NCBI GenBank assembly: GCA_900314885.1
Contig: OMWY01000012.1
Location: forward strand, 59,638-123,637
Origin: an uncultured Eubacteriales bacterium
GTDB taxonomy: Bacteria; Bacillota; Clostridia; Lachnospirales; Lachnospiraceae
Length of the DNA stretch: 64,000 nucleotides
Reading direction: 5' to 3'
Part shown: in pieces, positions 24,717 to 33,332 of the stretch
Layout: each line of letters opens with the position of its first letter
Numbering within the stretch: position 1 is the stretch's first letter
Translations under genes and position numbers: made by a program
Notes under the pieces: generated by a model
The model's database searches: none
The model's input: the letters and a program-made list of their open reading frames with translations, nothing else
Told to the model about the DNA's origin: nothing

Positions 24717-25640
24717 TTGATTCTTTTAATTATGGCAGCGGGAATTGGTTCTCGCTTTGGTAAGGGTATTAAACAGCTTGATCCGGTTGGTCCAAATGGA
24801 GAGATCATCATGGACTATTCAATCCATGACGCGATTGAAGCCGGATTCGACAAGGTAGTAATTGTTATCAGACACGATATAGAGAAAGAGTTCAGAGAAG
24901 TAATCGGTGAGCGGCTTGAGAGAAGTTGCAAGGAGTTGGGCGTTGAGCTACACTACGCTTTTCAGGAGCTTAAGGATATACCGGTAGGATATGAGGTGCC
25001 GGATAATCGTACCAAGCCGTGGGGAACTGGTCAGGCAGTATTAGCGGCTAAGGAATACTTAACAGAGCCTTTCTGTGTGATCAATGCTGATGATTACTAT
25101 GGAAAGAAAGCGTTTGTTGCTATCCATAATGAGCTGGAGAAGTATAAGGGAAATGCTGATGGTTTTAAGCTCTCATTAGCAGGATTCATATTAAAGAACA
25201 CATTATCTGACAATGGCACGGTTACAAGAGGCTTATGTCAGGTTAATGAAAGTAACATGCTTCAGTCCATCGTAGAGACAAAAGAGATCAGAAAGACTGC
25301 TACTGGTGCCGCAGTTGGGGACAGAGCTCTTGATCCTGAGACACACGTTTCAATGAACATGTGGGGATTGACACCAGAGTTTGTTCAGAGATTAGATGAT
25401 GGGTTCAAAGAGTTCTTTGAAAAGGATGTTCCATCAAATCCTGGGAAGGCAGAATATCTGTTGCCGATATTCATCGGAGAGTTGCTTGAAGAAGGAAGTG
25501 TTTCGGTTCATGTACTGCCCACCACGGATCATTGGTTCGGCATGACATATCAGGAAGATGTTCCAGTGGTACAGGAAGAGTTCAGAAATCTCCTGAATGC
25601 CGGTGTGTATAAGAACGATTTGATGAGTGATTTGAAGTGA
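24717..25640 (+). CDS. Sugar nucleotidyltransferase
   Basis: A 307-residue NDP-sugar pyrophosphorylase-like enzyme. LLIMAAGIGSRFGKGIKQLDPVG is the nucleotide-binding signature, PWGTGQAVLAAKEYL and FCVINADDYYG the substrate and metal region. It should activate a sugar-1-phosphate for the second polysaccharide block; base and sugar are not evident, and it is distinct from the cytidylyltransferase at 46306. TTG start, with GGGGAG (24707-24712) 4 nt upstream. It is followed directly by the mutase gene. Confidence 0.75.
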   Translation: MILLIMAAGIGSRFGKGIKQLDPVGPNGEIIMDYSIHDAIEAGFDKVVIVIRHDIEKEFREVIGERLERSCKELGVELHYAFQELKDIPVGYEVPDNRTKPWGTGQAVLAAKEYLTEPFCVINADDYYGKKAFVAIHNELEKYKGNADGFKLSLAGFILKNTLSDNGTVTRGLCQVNESNMLQSIVETKEIRKTATGAAVGDRALDPETHVSMNMWGLTPEFVQRLDDGFKEFFEKDVPSNPGKAEYLLPIFIGELLEEGSVSVHVLPTTDHWFGMTYQEDVPVVQEEFRNLLNAGVYKNDLMSDLK

Positions 25641-25656
25641 TAGCAGGAGAAGCTTG

Positions 25657-26766
25657 ATGTACGATTATTTGATAGTAGGTGCTGGCCTATATGGAGCAAC
25701 ATGTGCTCGTCAGCTGACAGATGCTGGAAAGAAAGTTCTTGTCATTGACAAGAGAGATCATATCGCTGGCAACATCTATACAGAGAAGGTAGAGGACATT
25801 AATGTTCACAAGTATGGTGCTCATATCTTCCATACAAACGATAAGGGAGTATGGGAATATGTTCAGCGTTTCGCAGAGTTTAATAGATTCACCAATTCTC
25901 CTGTGGCTAATTACAAAGGTGAACTTTATTCCATGCCTTTCAATATGTACACATTCAATAAGATGTGGGACGTGGTTACTCCTGAAGAGGCAGCAGCAAA
26001 GATTGATGAGCAGAGGAAAGAGATTAAAGGAACTCCGCAAAACCTTGAAGAGCAGGCGATAAGTCTGGTCGGCAGGGACATCTATGAAAAGCTCATCAAA
26101 GGCTACACAGAGAAGCAGTGGGGCAGAGATTGCAAAGATCTCCCTGCCTTCATCATAAAACGTCTTCCGGTTCGTCTGACATTCGATAATAACTACTTCA
26201 ATGCTCTTTACCAGGGCATCCCGATTGGTGGATATACGAAGATGGTCGAGCACATGCTGGAAGGGATTGAGGTAAGACTCGGAGTTGATTACCTTGAATA
26301 TAAAGATACATTGGACAAGGAAGCAGAGAAGATCATCTACACAGGACCGATCGATGCCTACTTCAACTTCAAGCTCGGCAATCTCGAGTACAGATCAGTG
26401 CGTTTTGAGACAGAAGTATTGAATCAGCCGAACTTCCAGGGTAACGCAGCGGTTAACTACACTGATAGAGAAACTCCTTGGACGAGAATCATTGAGCACA
26501 AATGGTTTGAGTTCGGCAAGGATGAAGATGGCAATGATTTGCCAAAGACTGTAATCAGCCGTGAGTATAGTTCCGAGTGGAAGCCTGGAGATGAGCCGTA
26601 CTATCCGGTCAATGACGAGAAAAATTCCTCCCTCTACTTAAAATACAAAGCCTTAGCAGATAAGGAAAGCAATGTTGTTTTCGGTGGCCGTCTTGGCGAG
26701 TACAAGTATTATGACATGGACAAGGTAATCCGTGTAGCGCTCGATAAGGCTGAAGAACTTAAATAA
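25657..26766 (+). CDS. glf: UDP-galactopyranose mutase
   Basis: An FAD enzyme converting UDP-galactopyranose to UDP-galactofuranose. It starts MYDYLIVGAGLYGATCARQL, then HIAGNIYTE, KYGAHIFHTND, GYTEKQWGRD near residue 150, RLPVRLTFDNNYFNALYQG and, near the C-terminus, GGRLGEYKYYDMDKVI. All landmark motifs and the length (369 residues) match Glf. ATG is chosen over TTG three bases earlier because AGGAG lies 7 nt upstream. It implies that the polysaccharide contains galactofuranose. Confidence 0.93.
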   Translation: MYDYLIVGAGLYGATCARQLTDAGKKVLVIDKRDHIAGNIYTEKVEDINVHKYGAHIFHTNDKGVWEYVQRFAEFNRFTNSPVANYKGELYSMPFNMYTFNKMWDVVTPEEAAAKIDEQRKEIKGTPQNLEEQAISLVGRDIYEKLIKGYTEKQWGRDCKDLPAFIIKRLPVRLTFDNNYFNALYQGIPIGGYTKMVEHMLEGIEVRLGVDYLEYKDTLDKEAEKIIYTGPIDAYFNFKLGNLEYRSVRFETEVLNQPNFQGNAAVNYTDRETPWTRIIEHKWFEFGKDEDGNDLPKTVISREYSSEWKPGDEPYYPVNDEKNSSLYLKYKALADKESNVVFGGRLGEYKYYDMDKVIRVALDKAEELK

Positions 26767-26793
26767 ATCCTGGAGATTTGGAGGTAAAGTCTA

Positions 26794-28137
26794 ATGAAAA
26801 TCCTTCATTATTCTCTGGGCTTTCCTCCGTATCGATCTGGTGGGATGACAAAGTTCTGTGTAGATTTGATGCAGGAACAGAGGAAAGAAGGATATGAAGT
26901 AGCACTTCTTTGGCCAGGGCAGATCAATCACCTGGGTGGACGAGTAAGGATAAAACAGCATAAGGCGGTGAATGGAATCGGAAGTCTGGAAATTATCAAT
27001 CCACTTCCGATTTCTTATGATGAGGGAATAACAGATATTGAGGCATTCACTAAAAGTGTGGATGCAAAGCCTTTTGAAGAGCTGCTTAAAGAATACAAGC
27101 CTGATATTATCCACCTCCACACTTTGATGGGCCTACATCGTGAGTTCATAGCAGCTGCTAAGAAATTAGGCATCAGAACAGTTTATACAACCCATGATTT
27201 CTTTGCGTTCTGTCCGAAGGTGACAATGTTCCGTAATGGAGCATTTTGTGCCGAGGCAGCGTCATGCAGCTATTGCTCACAATGTAATTCGACAGCGATG
27301 CCGATGAACATGATTGTTCTGATGCAGTCTGGGTTATATAGGGTACTTAAGAATAACTCGATTGTGAGGAGACTCCGGAAACAGCACAGGGATGATTTCC
27401 TAGGGAAAAAAGGGAATACTACAAAAACGGCTGAACATCAGGAAACAGATGATGGAGCAGAGAAGTACAAAGCTCTCCGTAACTATTATGTAGAGATGTT
27501 GAAGAGCATAGATGTAATCCACTTCAACAGCACTATCACTAAGAGCATCTATGAACAGTTCATGGATGTAAAGAAGTCAGTAGTGATTCCCATCACACAT
27601 GCTGATATTAAAGATCGGAGAAGAATTAAGAGTTATAACGATTCCACACTCCGCTTTACATATATGGGAGCACAAAGTCAGGCAAAGGGATACTTCTTAC
27701 TGACAGAGGCACTTGATCAGTTATGGATGAAACGTTGGGATTTTTGCCTGAACGTTTTTTTTGTGCCCACAGATGAAAAGCCTTACATAAGTGCTCACGA
27801 GAGATACTCCTATGATCAGCTCCCTTTCATCATGGATAACACAGATGTGCTAATTGTTCCAAGCATATGCCCGGAGACATTCGGGTACACAGTTCTTGAA
27901 GCACTGTCATGCGGTGTTACGGTGATTATTAGTGACATGGTTGGAGCCAAAGAAATATTAGCTGAAGGTTGCGGCATTGTAATTAGTGACATCACAGCAG
28001 AGAAGTTGAGCGATACTATCAATGCTCTGACACCTGAGAAGCTGAGCAATATGAATCACGCAATCGTAGATCATCAGGAGATTCAAACTATAGAAGCGAT
28101 GGCAGAGGATATTAATAATAAGTGTTATATGAAATGA
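26794..28137 (+). CDS. Glycosyltransferase family 4
   Basis: A 447-residue GT-B enzyme. The N-terminal domain begins MKILHYSLGFPPYRSGGMTKF, with DIIHLHTLMGLH and VYTTHDFFAFCPKVT; a Cys-rich insert (CAEAASCSYCSQC) follows near residue 155. The C-terminal domain contains SICPETFGYTVLEALSCG, the E-x7-E retaining motif. It is probably one of the sugar-adding steps of the second block. A T8 run occurs at 27755-27762. It overlaps the Stealth gene. Confidence 0.8.
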   Translation: MKILHYSLGFPPYRSGGMTKFCVDLMQEQRKEGYEVALLWPGQINHLGGRVRIKQHKAVNGIGSLEIINPLPISYDEGITDIEAFTKSVDAKPFEELLKEYKPDIIHLHTLMGLHREFIAAAKKLGIRTVYTTHDFFAFCPKVTMFRNGAFCAEAASCSYCSQCNSTAMPMNMIVLMQSGLYRVLKNNSIVRRLRKQHRDDFLGKKGNTTKTAEHQETDDGAEKYKALRNYYVEMLKSIDVIHFNSTITKSIYEQFMDVKKSVVIPITHADIKDRRRIKSYNDSTLRFTYMGAQSQAKGYFLLTEALDQLWMKRWDFCLNVFFVPTDEKPYISAHERYSYDQLPFIMDNTDVLIVPSICPETFGYTVLEALSCGVTVIISDMVGAKEILAEGCGIVISDITAEKLSDTINALTPEKLSNMNHAIVDHQEIQTIEAMAEDINNKCYMK

Positions 28138-29153
28138 AGCAAGAACACTATAATGAACCAATAGATATTGTTCTGCCGTGGGTTGATGGTTCTGATCCTG
28201 TATGGCTTGAAGAGAAAAGAAATTATGCTATCGCCGCAGGCAAGGTTGATGTTAGCTCAAATATAGCATCTCGCTGGAGAGATTGGGATAATCTACAGTA
28301 TATTTTCCGCGGAATTGAGAAGTTCATGCCATGGGTTAGAACTGTTCATTTTGTTACAGTAGGACATTTACCTGCATGGCTGAACACAGAAGCAGAACAC
28401 TTACATATCGTTAGGCACACAGATTTCATCCCAGAGTCTTATCTGCCAACATTCAACTCAAATACGATAGAACTTAACATTCATAGAATTCCTGGATTAG
28501 CTGAGCACTTCATCAATTTTAACGATGATATGTTCGTGATAGGGGTGACTCAGCCTGAGGATTTCTTCAGTCCATCAGGACTACCTCGGGATATGGCTGT
28601 ATTATCGCCGGCTCCGGTGTTCAGAGAAGTAATGTGCAATGTTGAAGTTAATAACCTTGGGATAATCAATGAGTACTTCAGCATCGAAGATGTGAAGAAG
28701 AACCGTAGTAAATGGTGCTCAACACTTTATGGGAAGATGGTTCTGAGGACTATGATCTTCTCACACTTTCATACAATCTTAGGCATCTTTGAGCAGCACA
28801 TACCTTTTTCATATAACAAGTCTACATTCGAGGAAGTTTGGAAGAAGGAAGGACCATTTCTGGATACTATCTGTCGTAATAAATTCAGAACCCGTGATGA
28901 CGTGAACGAATGGCTTATGCGTCAGTGGCAGATCATGTCAGGAAGTTTTGAACCGAGACGAAAAAATTTTGGGCAGCTTTTTGATCTAAGCGATGACAAC
29001 ACTGAGGCTCTGAAAGATCTTCAGAATCCAGGCAAGTTGAGACTTGTGTGTCTTAATGATACGCCTGCGGTTACGGATTTCGAGAGAGTGAAAGAAGAGA
29101 TTAATACAGCATTAGATAAACTTCTCCCTGAGAAGTCGAGTTTTGAATTATGA
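28134..29153 (+). CDS. Stealth-type sugar phosphotransferase
   Basis: A Stealth family protein: PIDIVLPWVDGSDPVWLEEK (CR1), RWRDWDNLQYIFRGIEKFMPW and FINFNDDMFVIG (CR2), and PFSYNKSTFEEV near residue 225 (CR3-like). Stealth enzymes move sugar-phosphate from nucleotide sugars, building phosphodiester-linked polymers such as capsules and teichoic-acid-like chains. The ATG at 28134 overlaps the upstream stop as ATGA; an in-frame GTG at 28122 is the alternative. Confidence 0.85.
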   Translation: MKQEHYNEPIDIVLPWVDGSDPVWLEEKRNYAIAAGKVDVSSNIASRWRDWDNLQYIFRGIEKFMPWVRTVHFVTVGHLPAWLNTEAEHLHIVRHTDFIPESYLPTFNSNTIELNIHRIPGLAEHFINFNDDMFVIGVTQPEDFFSPSGLPRDMAVLSPAPVFREVMCNVEVNNLGIINEYFSIEDVKKNRSKWCSTLYGKMVLRTMIFSHFHTILGIFEQHIPFSYNKSTFEEVWKKEGPFLDTICRNKFRTRDDVNEWLMRQWQIMSGSFEPRRKNFGQLFDLSDDNTEALKDLQNPGKLRLVCLNDTPAVTDFERVKEEINTALDKLLPEKSSFEL

Positions 29154-30244
29154 GTGAACCAAAGAGAGTTCTGATCGGAGGATTTACTGAAAACGTAGGC
29201 GGACTTGAGACCTACGTGATGAACATATATCGGAACATTGATAGAAATAAGCTACAGTTCGATTTCCTGAAGATGAGTTCCACCATGGCTTTTGAAGATG
29301 AAATAGAGGGTATGGATGGAAAAGTGTTATATGTTCCAGGTCGTAGCAAAGGAATTAGGGCTCACTACGATGCATTGAAGAAGATATTCTCGAGTACCCA
29401 CTATGCAGCTCTTTGCTATCAATGCAATAGGAGACTTGATAGTCTTGACACCTTTCGGTACGCAAAGAAGTATGGCGTGAATAAGCGAATTATTCACTCT
29501 CACAACACCAAAGATGCGCCTGAGACGACGGTCAGAAGAATTAAGCAGTGGATGGTGAGTGGAAGGATAGATAAATACTTGACGCACCGATTTGCCTGCT
29601 CACATGATGCCGGTAAGTGGATGTTCGGAGATCATCAGTTCACAGTCATTCCGAATAGCGTTGATACAGAGTTGTTCAAATATAATGCTCAGATCAGAGA
29701 GAAGAAGCGGAATGAGCTGGGGATAGCAGACAACACTTTTGTAATTGGTAATGTGGCACGGCTAAGCGAGCAGAAGAACCCCATGCTCATGCTGGATGTC
29801 TTTGAAGCAGTTCATGAGCAACATCCTGACAGTATTCTGCTTCAGATCGGCAATGGTGAGATGAAGGAGCAGTTTTTTGAAGCTGTTAAAGATAAGCACT
29901 TAGAGGAAAGTGTGAGAATCCTCGGCATAAGATCAGATGTGAACGAGCTCTTATCTGCAATGGATGTGTTTCTTCTCCCTTCTAATTACGAGGGCTTCCC
30001 TATAGTACTTGTTGAAGCTCAGTGCAATGGCCTCCCATGTATAGTTTCAGATGTAATCACTAGAGATTGCAATCTAACCGGACTTGTGAAGTATCTAAGC
30101 CTGAGTCAAGAGACGGATGCATGGGCTGATGAGGTACTGAAGGCGACTGTGGATAACCGCACTAATTATTACAAGAAGATAGAGCAAGCAGGATATAGCA
30201 ATAAGGCTGTAGCCGCGCGAATGGAGAAGTTCTTCACTGAGTGA
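29150..30244 (+). CDS. Glycosyltransferase family 4
   Basis: A 364-residue GT-B transferase: VLIGGFTENVGGLETYVMNI at the N-terminus, HSHNTKDAPET in the middle, FTVIPNSVDTELF at the domain hinge and LLPSNYEGFPIVLVEAQCNG with the E-x7-E site. Typical of EpsF/CapM-like capsule enzymes. Start overlaps the Stealth gene by ATGA. Confidence 0.85.
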   Translation: MSEPKRVLIGGFTENVGGLETYVMNIYRNIDRNKLQFDFLKMSSTMAFEDEIEGMDGKVLYVPGRSKGIRAHYDALKKIFSSTHYAALCYQCNRRLDSLDTFRYAKKYGVNKRIIHSHNTKDAPETTVRRIKQWMVSGRIDKYLTHRFACSHDAGKWMFGDHQFTVIPNSVDTELFKYNAQIREKKRNELGIADNTFVIGNVARLSEQKNPMLMLDVFEAVHEQHPDSILLQIGNGEMKEQFFEAVKDKHLEESVRILGIRSDVNELLSAMDVFLLPSNYEGFPIVLVEAQCNGLPCIVSDVITRDCNLTGLVKYLSLSQETDAWADEVLKATVDNRTNYYKKIEQAGYSNKAVAARMEKFFTE

Positions 30245-30284
30245 AGGACAGGATATAGAGACTAATGGATAGGAGAACAGCGCA

Positions 30285-31295
30285 GTGATTGATGAGAAGG
30301 TCTTAACCATATCGATTGCTGCATATAATGTTGAAAAAACTTTAGATCAGCTCATGCAGAGTATTGTGAATACCGATTGCATGGATGATCTGGAAGTCTT
30401 GATTATCAATGACGGATCTAAGGATAATACTGAGGAGATAGGAAAGAAGTATCAATCTCAATACCCTGATTCTATTCAACTAATCACCAAGTCAAATGGC
30501 GGCCATGGTTCTACAATCAACAAAGGAATAGAACTTGCCACAGGCAGATATTTTAAGGCTATTGATGGTGATGACTGGTTTAATCCGAAAAGCCTTAAGG
30601 TGGTAGTGGACAGACTGAAAGGAACACATGTAGATCTGGTAGTCACAGACTTTGAAGATCACTATGCGGATGGCAATGTAAAGCTGCGAGATGATTACAA
30701 GGTCTTAGAGTCGGGTAAGGTTTCTTCATTTGATAATGTCTGTGATAACCTGCCGCGTCTCCTCTATCATGAAGTGATCTTCAGGACAGAACTTCTCAAA
30801 GAGCACCATATTCTTTTGGATGAACATTGCTTTTATGTGGATTCAGAATACGTCTTCTATCCGCTGCCTTTCATAATCACAATCGTTTATATGGCTTCAC
30901 CCCTTTACTGCTACAGATTAGGTGATGCATCACAAAGCATGAGTCCTGAATCCATGCAGAAGAATATCAGACAGCATGAGAAGGTAAATCTCAATGTAGC
31001 GAAATATTATGAGGAGCACAAAGAAGAGCTTTGTACATCAAGACGGAATTACTTACTTATGTATGTAAGCCGGTTGAACGCAAGGACTTATGAGATTCTC
31101 TTCAGCTTTCCCTGCAAGAAAGAGTATAGAGATGCGGTGGATGAATATGAAGAAGCATTAAAAAGTATAAGCCCTGAATCATATGCAGCTACAACTTCGA
31201 GAGCGATTAACATCTATCGTAAGAATAGTGCTTTTTATCCTTTAGTATGGCTGTGGCTGAGAATTAAGAGGAAAACTAAGAATCTTGGTATCTAA
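30285..31295 (+). CDS. Glycosyltransferase family 2
   Basis: A 336-residue GT2 paralogous to 1435-2505. It has LTISIAAYNVEKTLDQLMQS, NDGSKDNTE, GGHGSTINKGIELATGRYFK, the metal motif DGDDWFNP, and LDEHCFYVDSEYVFYPLPF later. GTG start. It is the last transferase before the exporter genes. The presence of this subtype in both blocks may mean duplicated steps or a shared sugar. Confidence 0.82.
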   Translation: MIDEKVLTISIAAYNVEKTLDQLMQSIVNTDCMDDLEVLIINDGSKDNTEEIGKKYQSQYPDSIQLITKSNGGHGSTINKGIELATGRYFKAIDGDDWFNPKSLKVVVDRLKGTHVDLVVTDFEDHYADGNVKLRDDYKVLESGKVSSFDNVCDNLPRLLYHEVIFRTELLKEHHILLDEHCFYVDSEYVFYPLPFIITIVYMASPLYCYRLGDASQSMSPESMQKNIRQHEKVNLNVAKYYEEHKEELCTSRRNYLLMYVSRLNARTYEILFSFPCKKEYRDAVDEYEEALKSISPESYAATTSRAINIYRKNSAFYPLVWLWLRIKRKTKNLGI

Positions 31296-31445
31296 AATCA
31301 AGAGCGAGCAGAAGTTGAGTATGAACTGCGCAGGAACTGAGGATAAACAAAGCAGAAATAGTAAAGAACCAGTATAGAACCAGTGCAGGAACAGATCATA
31401 TATAAAAAACATTACAGCATTATATCGGAGGAACATTTTTCATAC

Positions 31446-32246
31446 ATGGAACAGCAGAGTACAGGTCGGGCAAACACAAGAATCGGCAGATTTATTCAAT
31501 ATCGACCTTTGATTCATGAACTTGTAACAAGAGATTTAAAGGTTAAATACAGGAGGAGCTTCTTAGGATATCTGTGGAGCCTGTTAAATCCGCTCCTTAT
31601 GATGGCTATACAGGCATTTGTATTCAGCCATGTTTTTAAGTCAGATATTGAGAACTTCCCTATGTACCTGATATGTGGTAATACATTATTTAATTTCTTC
31701 AACGAAGCTACCACAGCCGGAATGGACAGTATCCTTTCAAATGGGGCACTGATTAAGAAGGTATATATACCGAAGTATATATTCCCGATATCCAGAGTGG
31801 CGTCAAGCTTTGTAACCATGCTGTTCAGTATGGGCGCTATCATCATTGTTATGATTGCTACGAGGTCCCCTATACATTTAACCGCAATAATGTGCTGGTT
31901 CCCGCTTCTCTGTCTTTTTGTTTTCTGCTGCGGAGTAGCGCTGTTTCTCTCGGCACTGGCGGTTTATTTTCGGGACGTGAAGCATTTATATGGAGTCGTC
32001 ACAATGGGCTTGATGTATGGCACTCCTTTGTTCTATCCCATCTCTATTATTCCAGAAAATATGCAGTGGCTTATTAAGATCAACCCGCTGTATCACTATA
32101 TCAATTTGTTCAGACACACCCTTGTATATGGCGATTATGCCGGATTTAATACATGGTTTGCCTGCGTTGCGAGTGCTCTTGTAATGCTTGTTTTAGGCTG
32201 GGCAGTATTCCACAAAGCCCAAAGGAACTTCATCCTTTACATCTAA
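31446..32246 (+). CDS. ABC-2 type polysaccharide export permease (Wzm-like)
   Basis: An ABC transporter permease of the Wzm/TagG group. It has LIHELVTRDLKVKYRRSFLG then YLWSLLNPLLMMAIQAFVFS, six helices, and NPLYHYINLFRH before the last helices. With the ATPase at 32326 it would export an undecaprenyl-linked polymer or a lipid-linked oligosaccharide. ATG at 31446 fits the family N-terminus; GGAGGA is about 13 nt upstream, and a GTG at 31383 is an alternative. Confidence 0.85.
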   Translation: MEQQSTGRANTRIGRFIQYRPLIHELVTRDLKVKYRRSFLGYLWSLLNPLLMMAIQAFVFSHVFKSDIENFPMYLICGNTLFNFFNEATTAGMDSILSNGALIKKVYIPKYIFPISRVASSFVTMLFSMGAIIIVMIATRSPIHLTAIMCWFPLLCLFVFCCGVALFLSALAVYFRDVKHLYGVVTMGLMYGTPLFYPISIIPENMQWLIKINPLYHYINLFRHTLVYGDYAGFNTWFACVASALVMLVLGWAVFHKAQRNFILYI

Positions 32247-32325
32247 ACCAGTTATCAGCATTTCTTATGGTAGTTAATTAAGCACCGCAGTGTGAAAAGA
32301 ATGTTTTGTGAGAGTATAGGGACGA

Positions 32326-33207
32326 ATGAAAGAAACGAACGATACTATAAATACTAAAAAAGATAATGCGAAAAATAATAAAGCCGCAGTAAAGGAAAGC
32401 ATACAGACCAGCAATCTTAAAAAGGTAATATCGTCGAAGGAAGTGTCATCCGAGATCATGATTGATGTGAAGAACATCAGCATGCGCTTCAACCTGGCTA
32501 CCGAGAAGCATGACACGATAAAAGAATATATCCTGAAGATGATAAAGCGGCAGCTGTTCTTCAATGAATTCTATGCCTTACGGGATTGCAGCTTCACAGT
32601 ACATAAAGGTGAGTCAATAGCGCTTATTGGCAGAAACGGTTCCGGTAAGAGCACAATGTTGAAGTGTATTGCCGGTGTAATGCAGCCGACTTCGGGCGGC
32701 ATTGATGTGCATGGTTCTATAGCTCCTATGATTGAGCTCGGTGCCGGCTTTGATTATGACCTTACCGCCAGAGAGAATATATATCTGAATGGTGCCGTGA
32801 TGGGTCATAACCGTGAATACATGGATGAGCACTTTGAGAACATCATCAATTTTTCTGAGCTGCACGAGTTTGTAAATGTCCCGGTTAAGAACTTCAGTTC
32901 AGGAATGATCGCTCGGCTTGGCTTTTCAATAGCAACGGATGTGAGCGCGGATATTCTGATCTGTGATGAGGTGCTCTCCGTAGGCGACTTCATGTTCCAG
33001 GAGAAGTGTAAGGAGAGAATGGCAGAAATGCTTGAGGGCGGCACAACGCTCCTCTTCGTGAGTCACGATATCAAGACTGTGAAGAACCTCTGTAAGAGAG
33101 CTATATGGATAGATCATGGCGTTATCAAGGCTGATGGGCCATCTGCTGAAGTGTGTGATGAATATGAAGATGCGATGATCGCTGAGGAAAAAGAGAAAAC
33201 TGAGTAG
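32326..33207 (+). CDS. Polysaccharide ABC transporter ATPase (Wzt-like)
   Basis: A 293-residue ATPase: Walker A GRNGSGKST near residue 102, signature FSSGMIARLGFSIATD, Walker B ILICDEVLSVGD, H-loop SHDI. About 40 extra Lys/Asn/Ser-rich residues precede the domain and there is no C-terminal carbohydrate-binding domain, as in TagH-like short forms. Partner of the permease at 31446. Confidence 0.88.
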   Translation: MKETNDTINTKKDNAKNNKAAVKESIQTSNLKKVISSKEVSSEIMIDVKNISMRFNLATEKHDTIKEYILKMIKRQLFFNEFYALRDCSFTVHKGESIALIGRNGSGKSTMLKCIAGVMQPTSGGIDVHGSIAPMIELGAGFDYDLTARENIYLNGAVMGHNREYMDEHFENIINFSELHEFVNVPVKNFSSGMIARLGFSIATDVSADILICDEVLSVGDFMFQEKCKERMAEMLEGGTTLLFVSHDIKTVKNLCKRAIWIDHGVIKADGPSAEVCDEYEDAMIAEEKEKTE

Positions 33208-33332
33208 CACTTAGAAATACTTGCTAACACTGATAAACATTGAGAAACACAGGCTATCAGAGCAACGGGATTTAGGCATCAACGGATAGAGATTTATAAA
33301 GAATATTTCAAAGAGGAGCGGGGATAGAAATT

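Noticed and set aside
25687..26253. 188-codon minus-strand frame inside glf
   Set aside because: glf is intact and strongly conserved; the antisense frame has no family resemblance.
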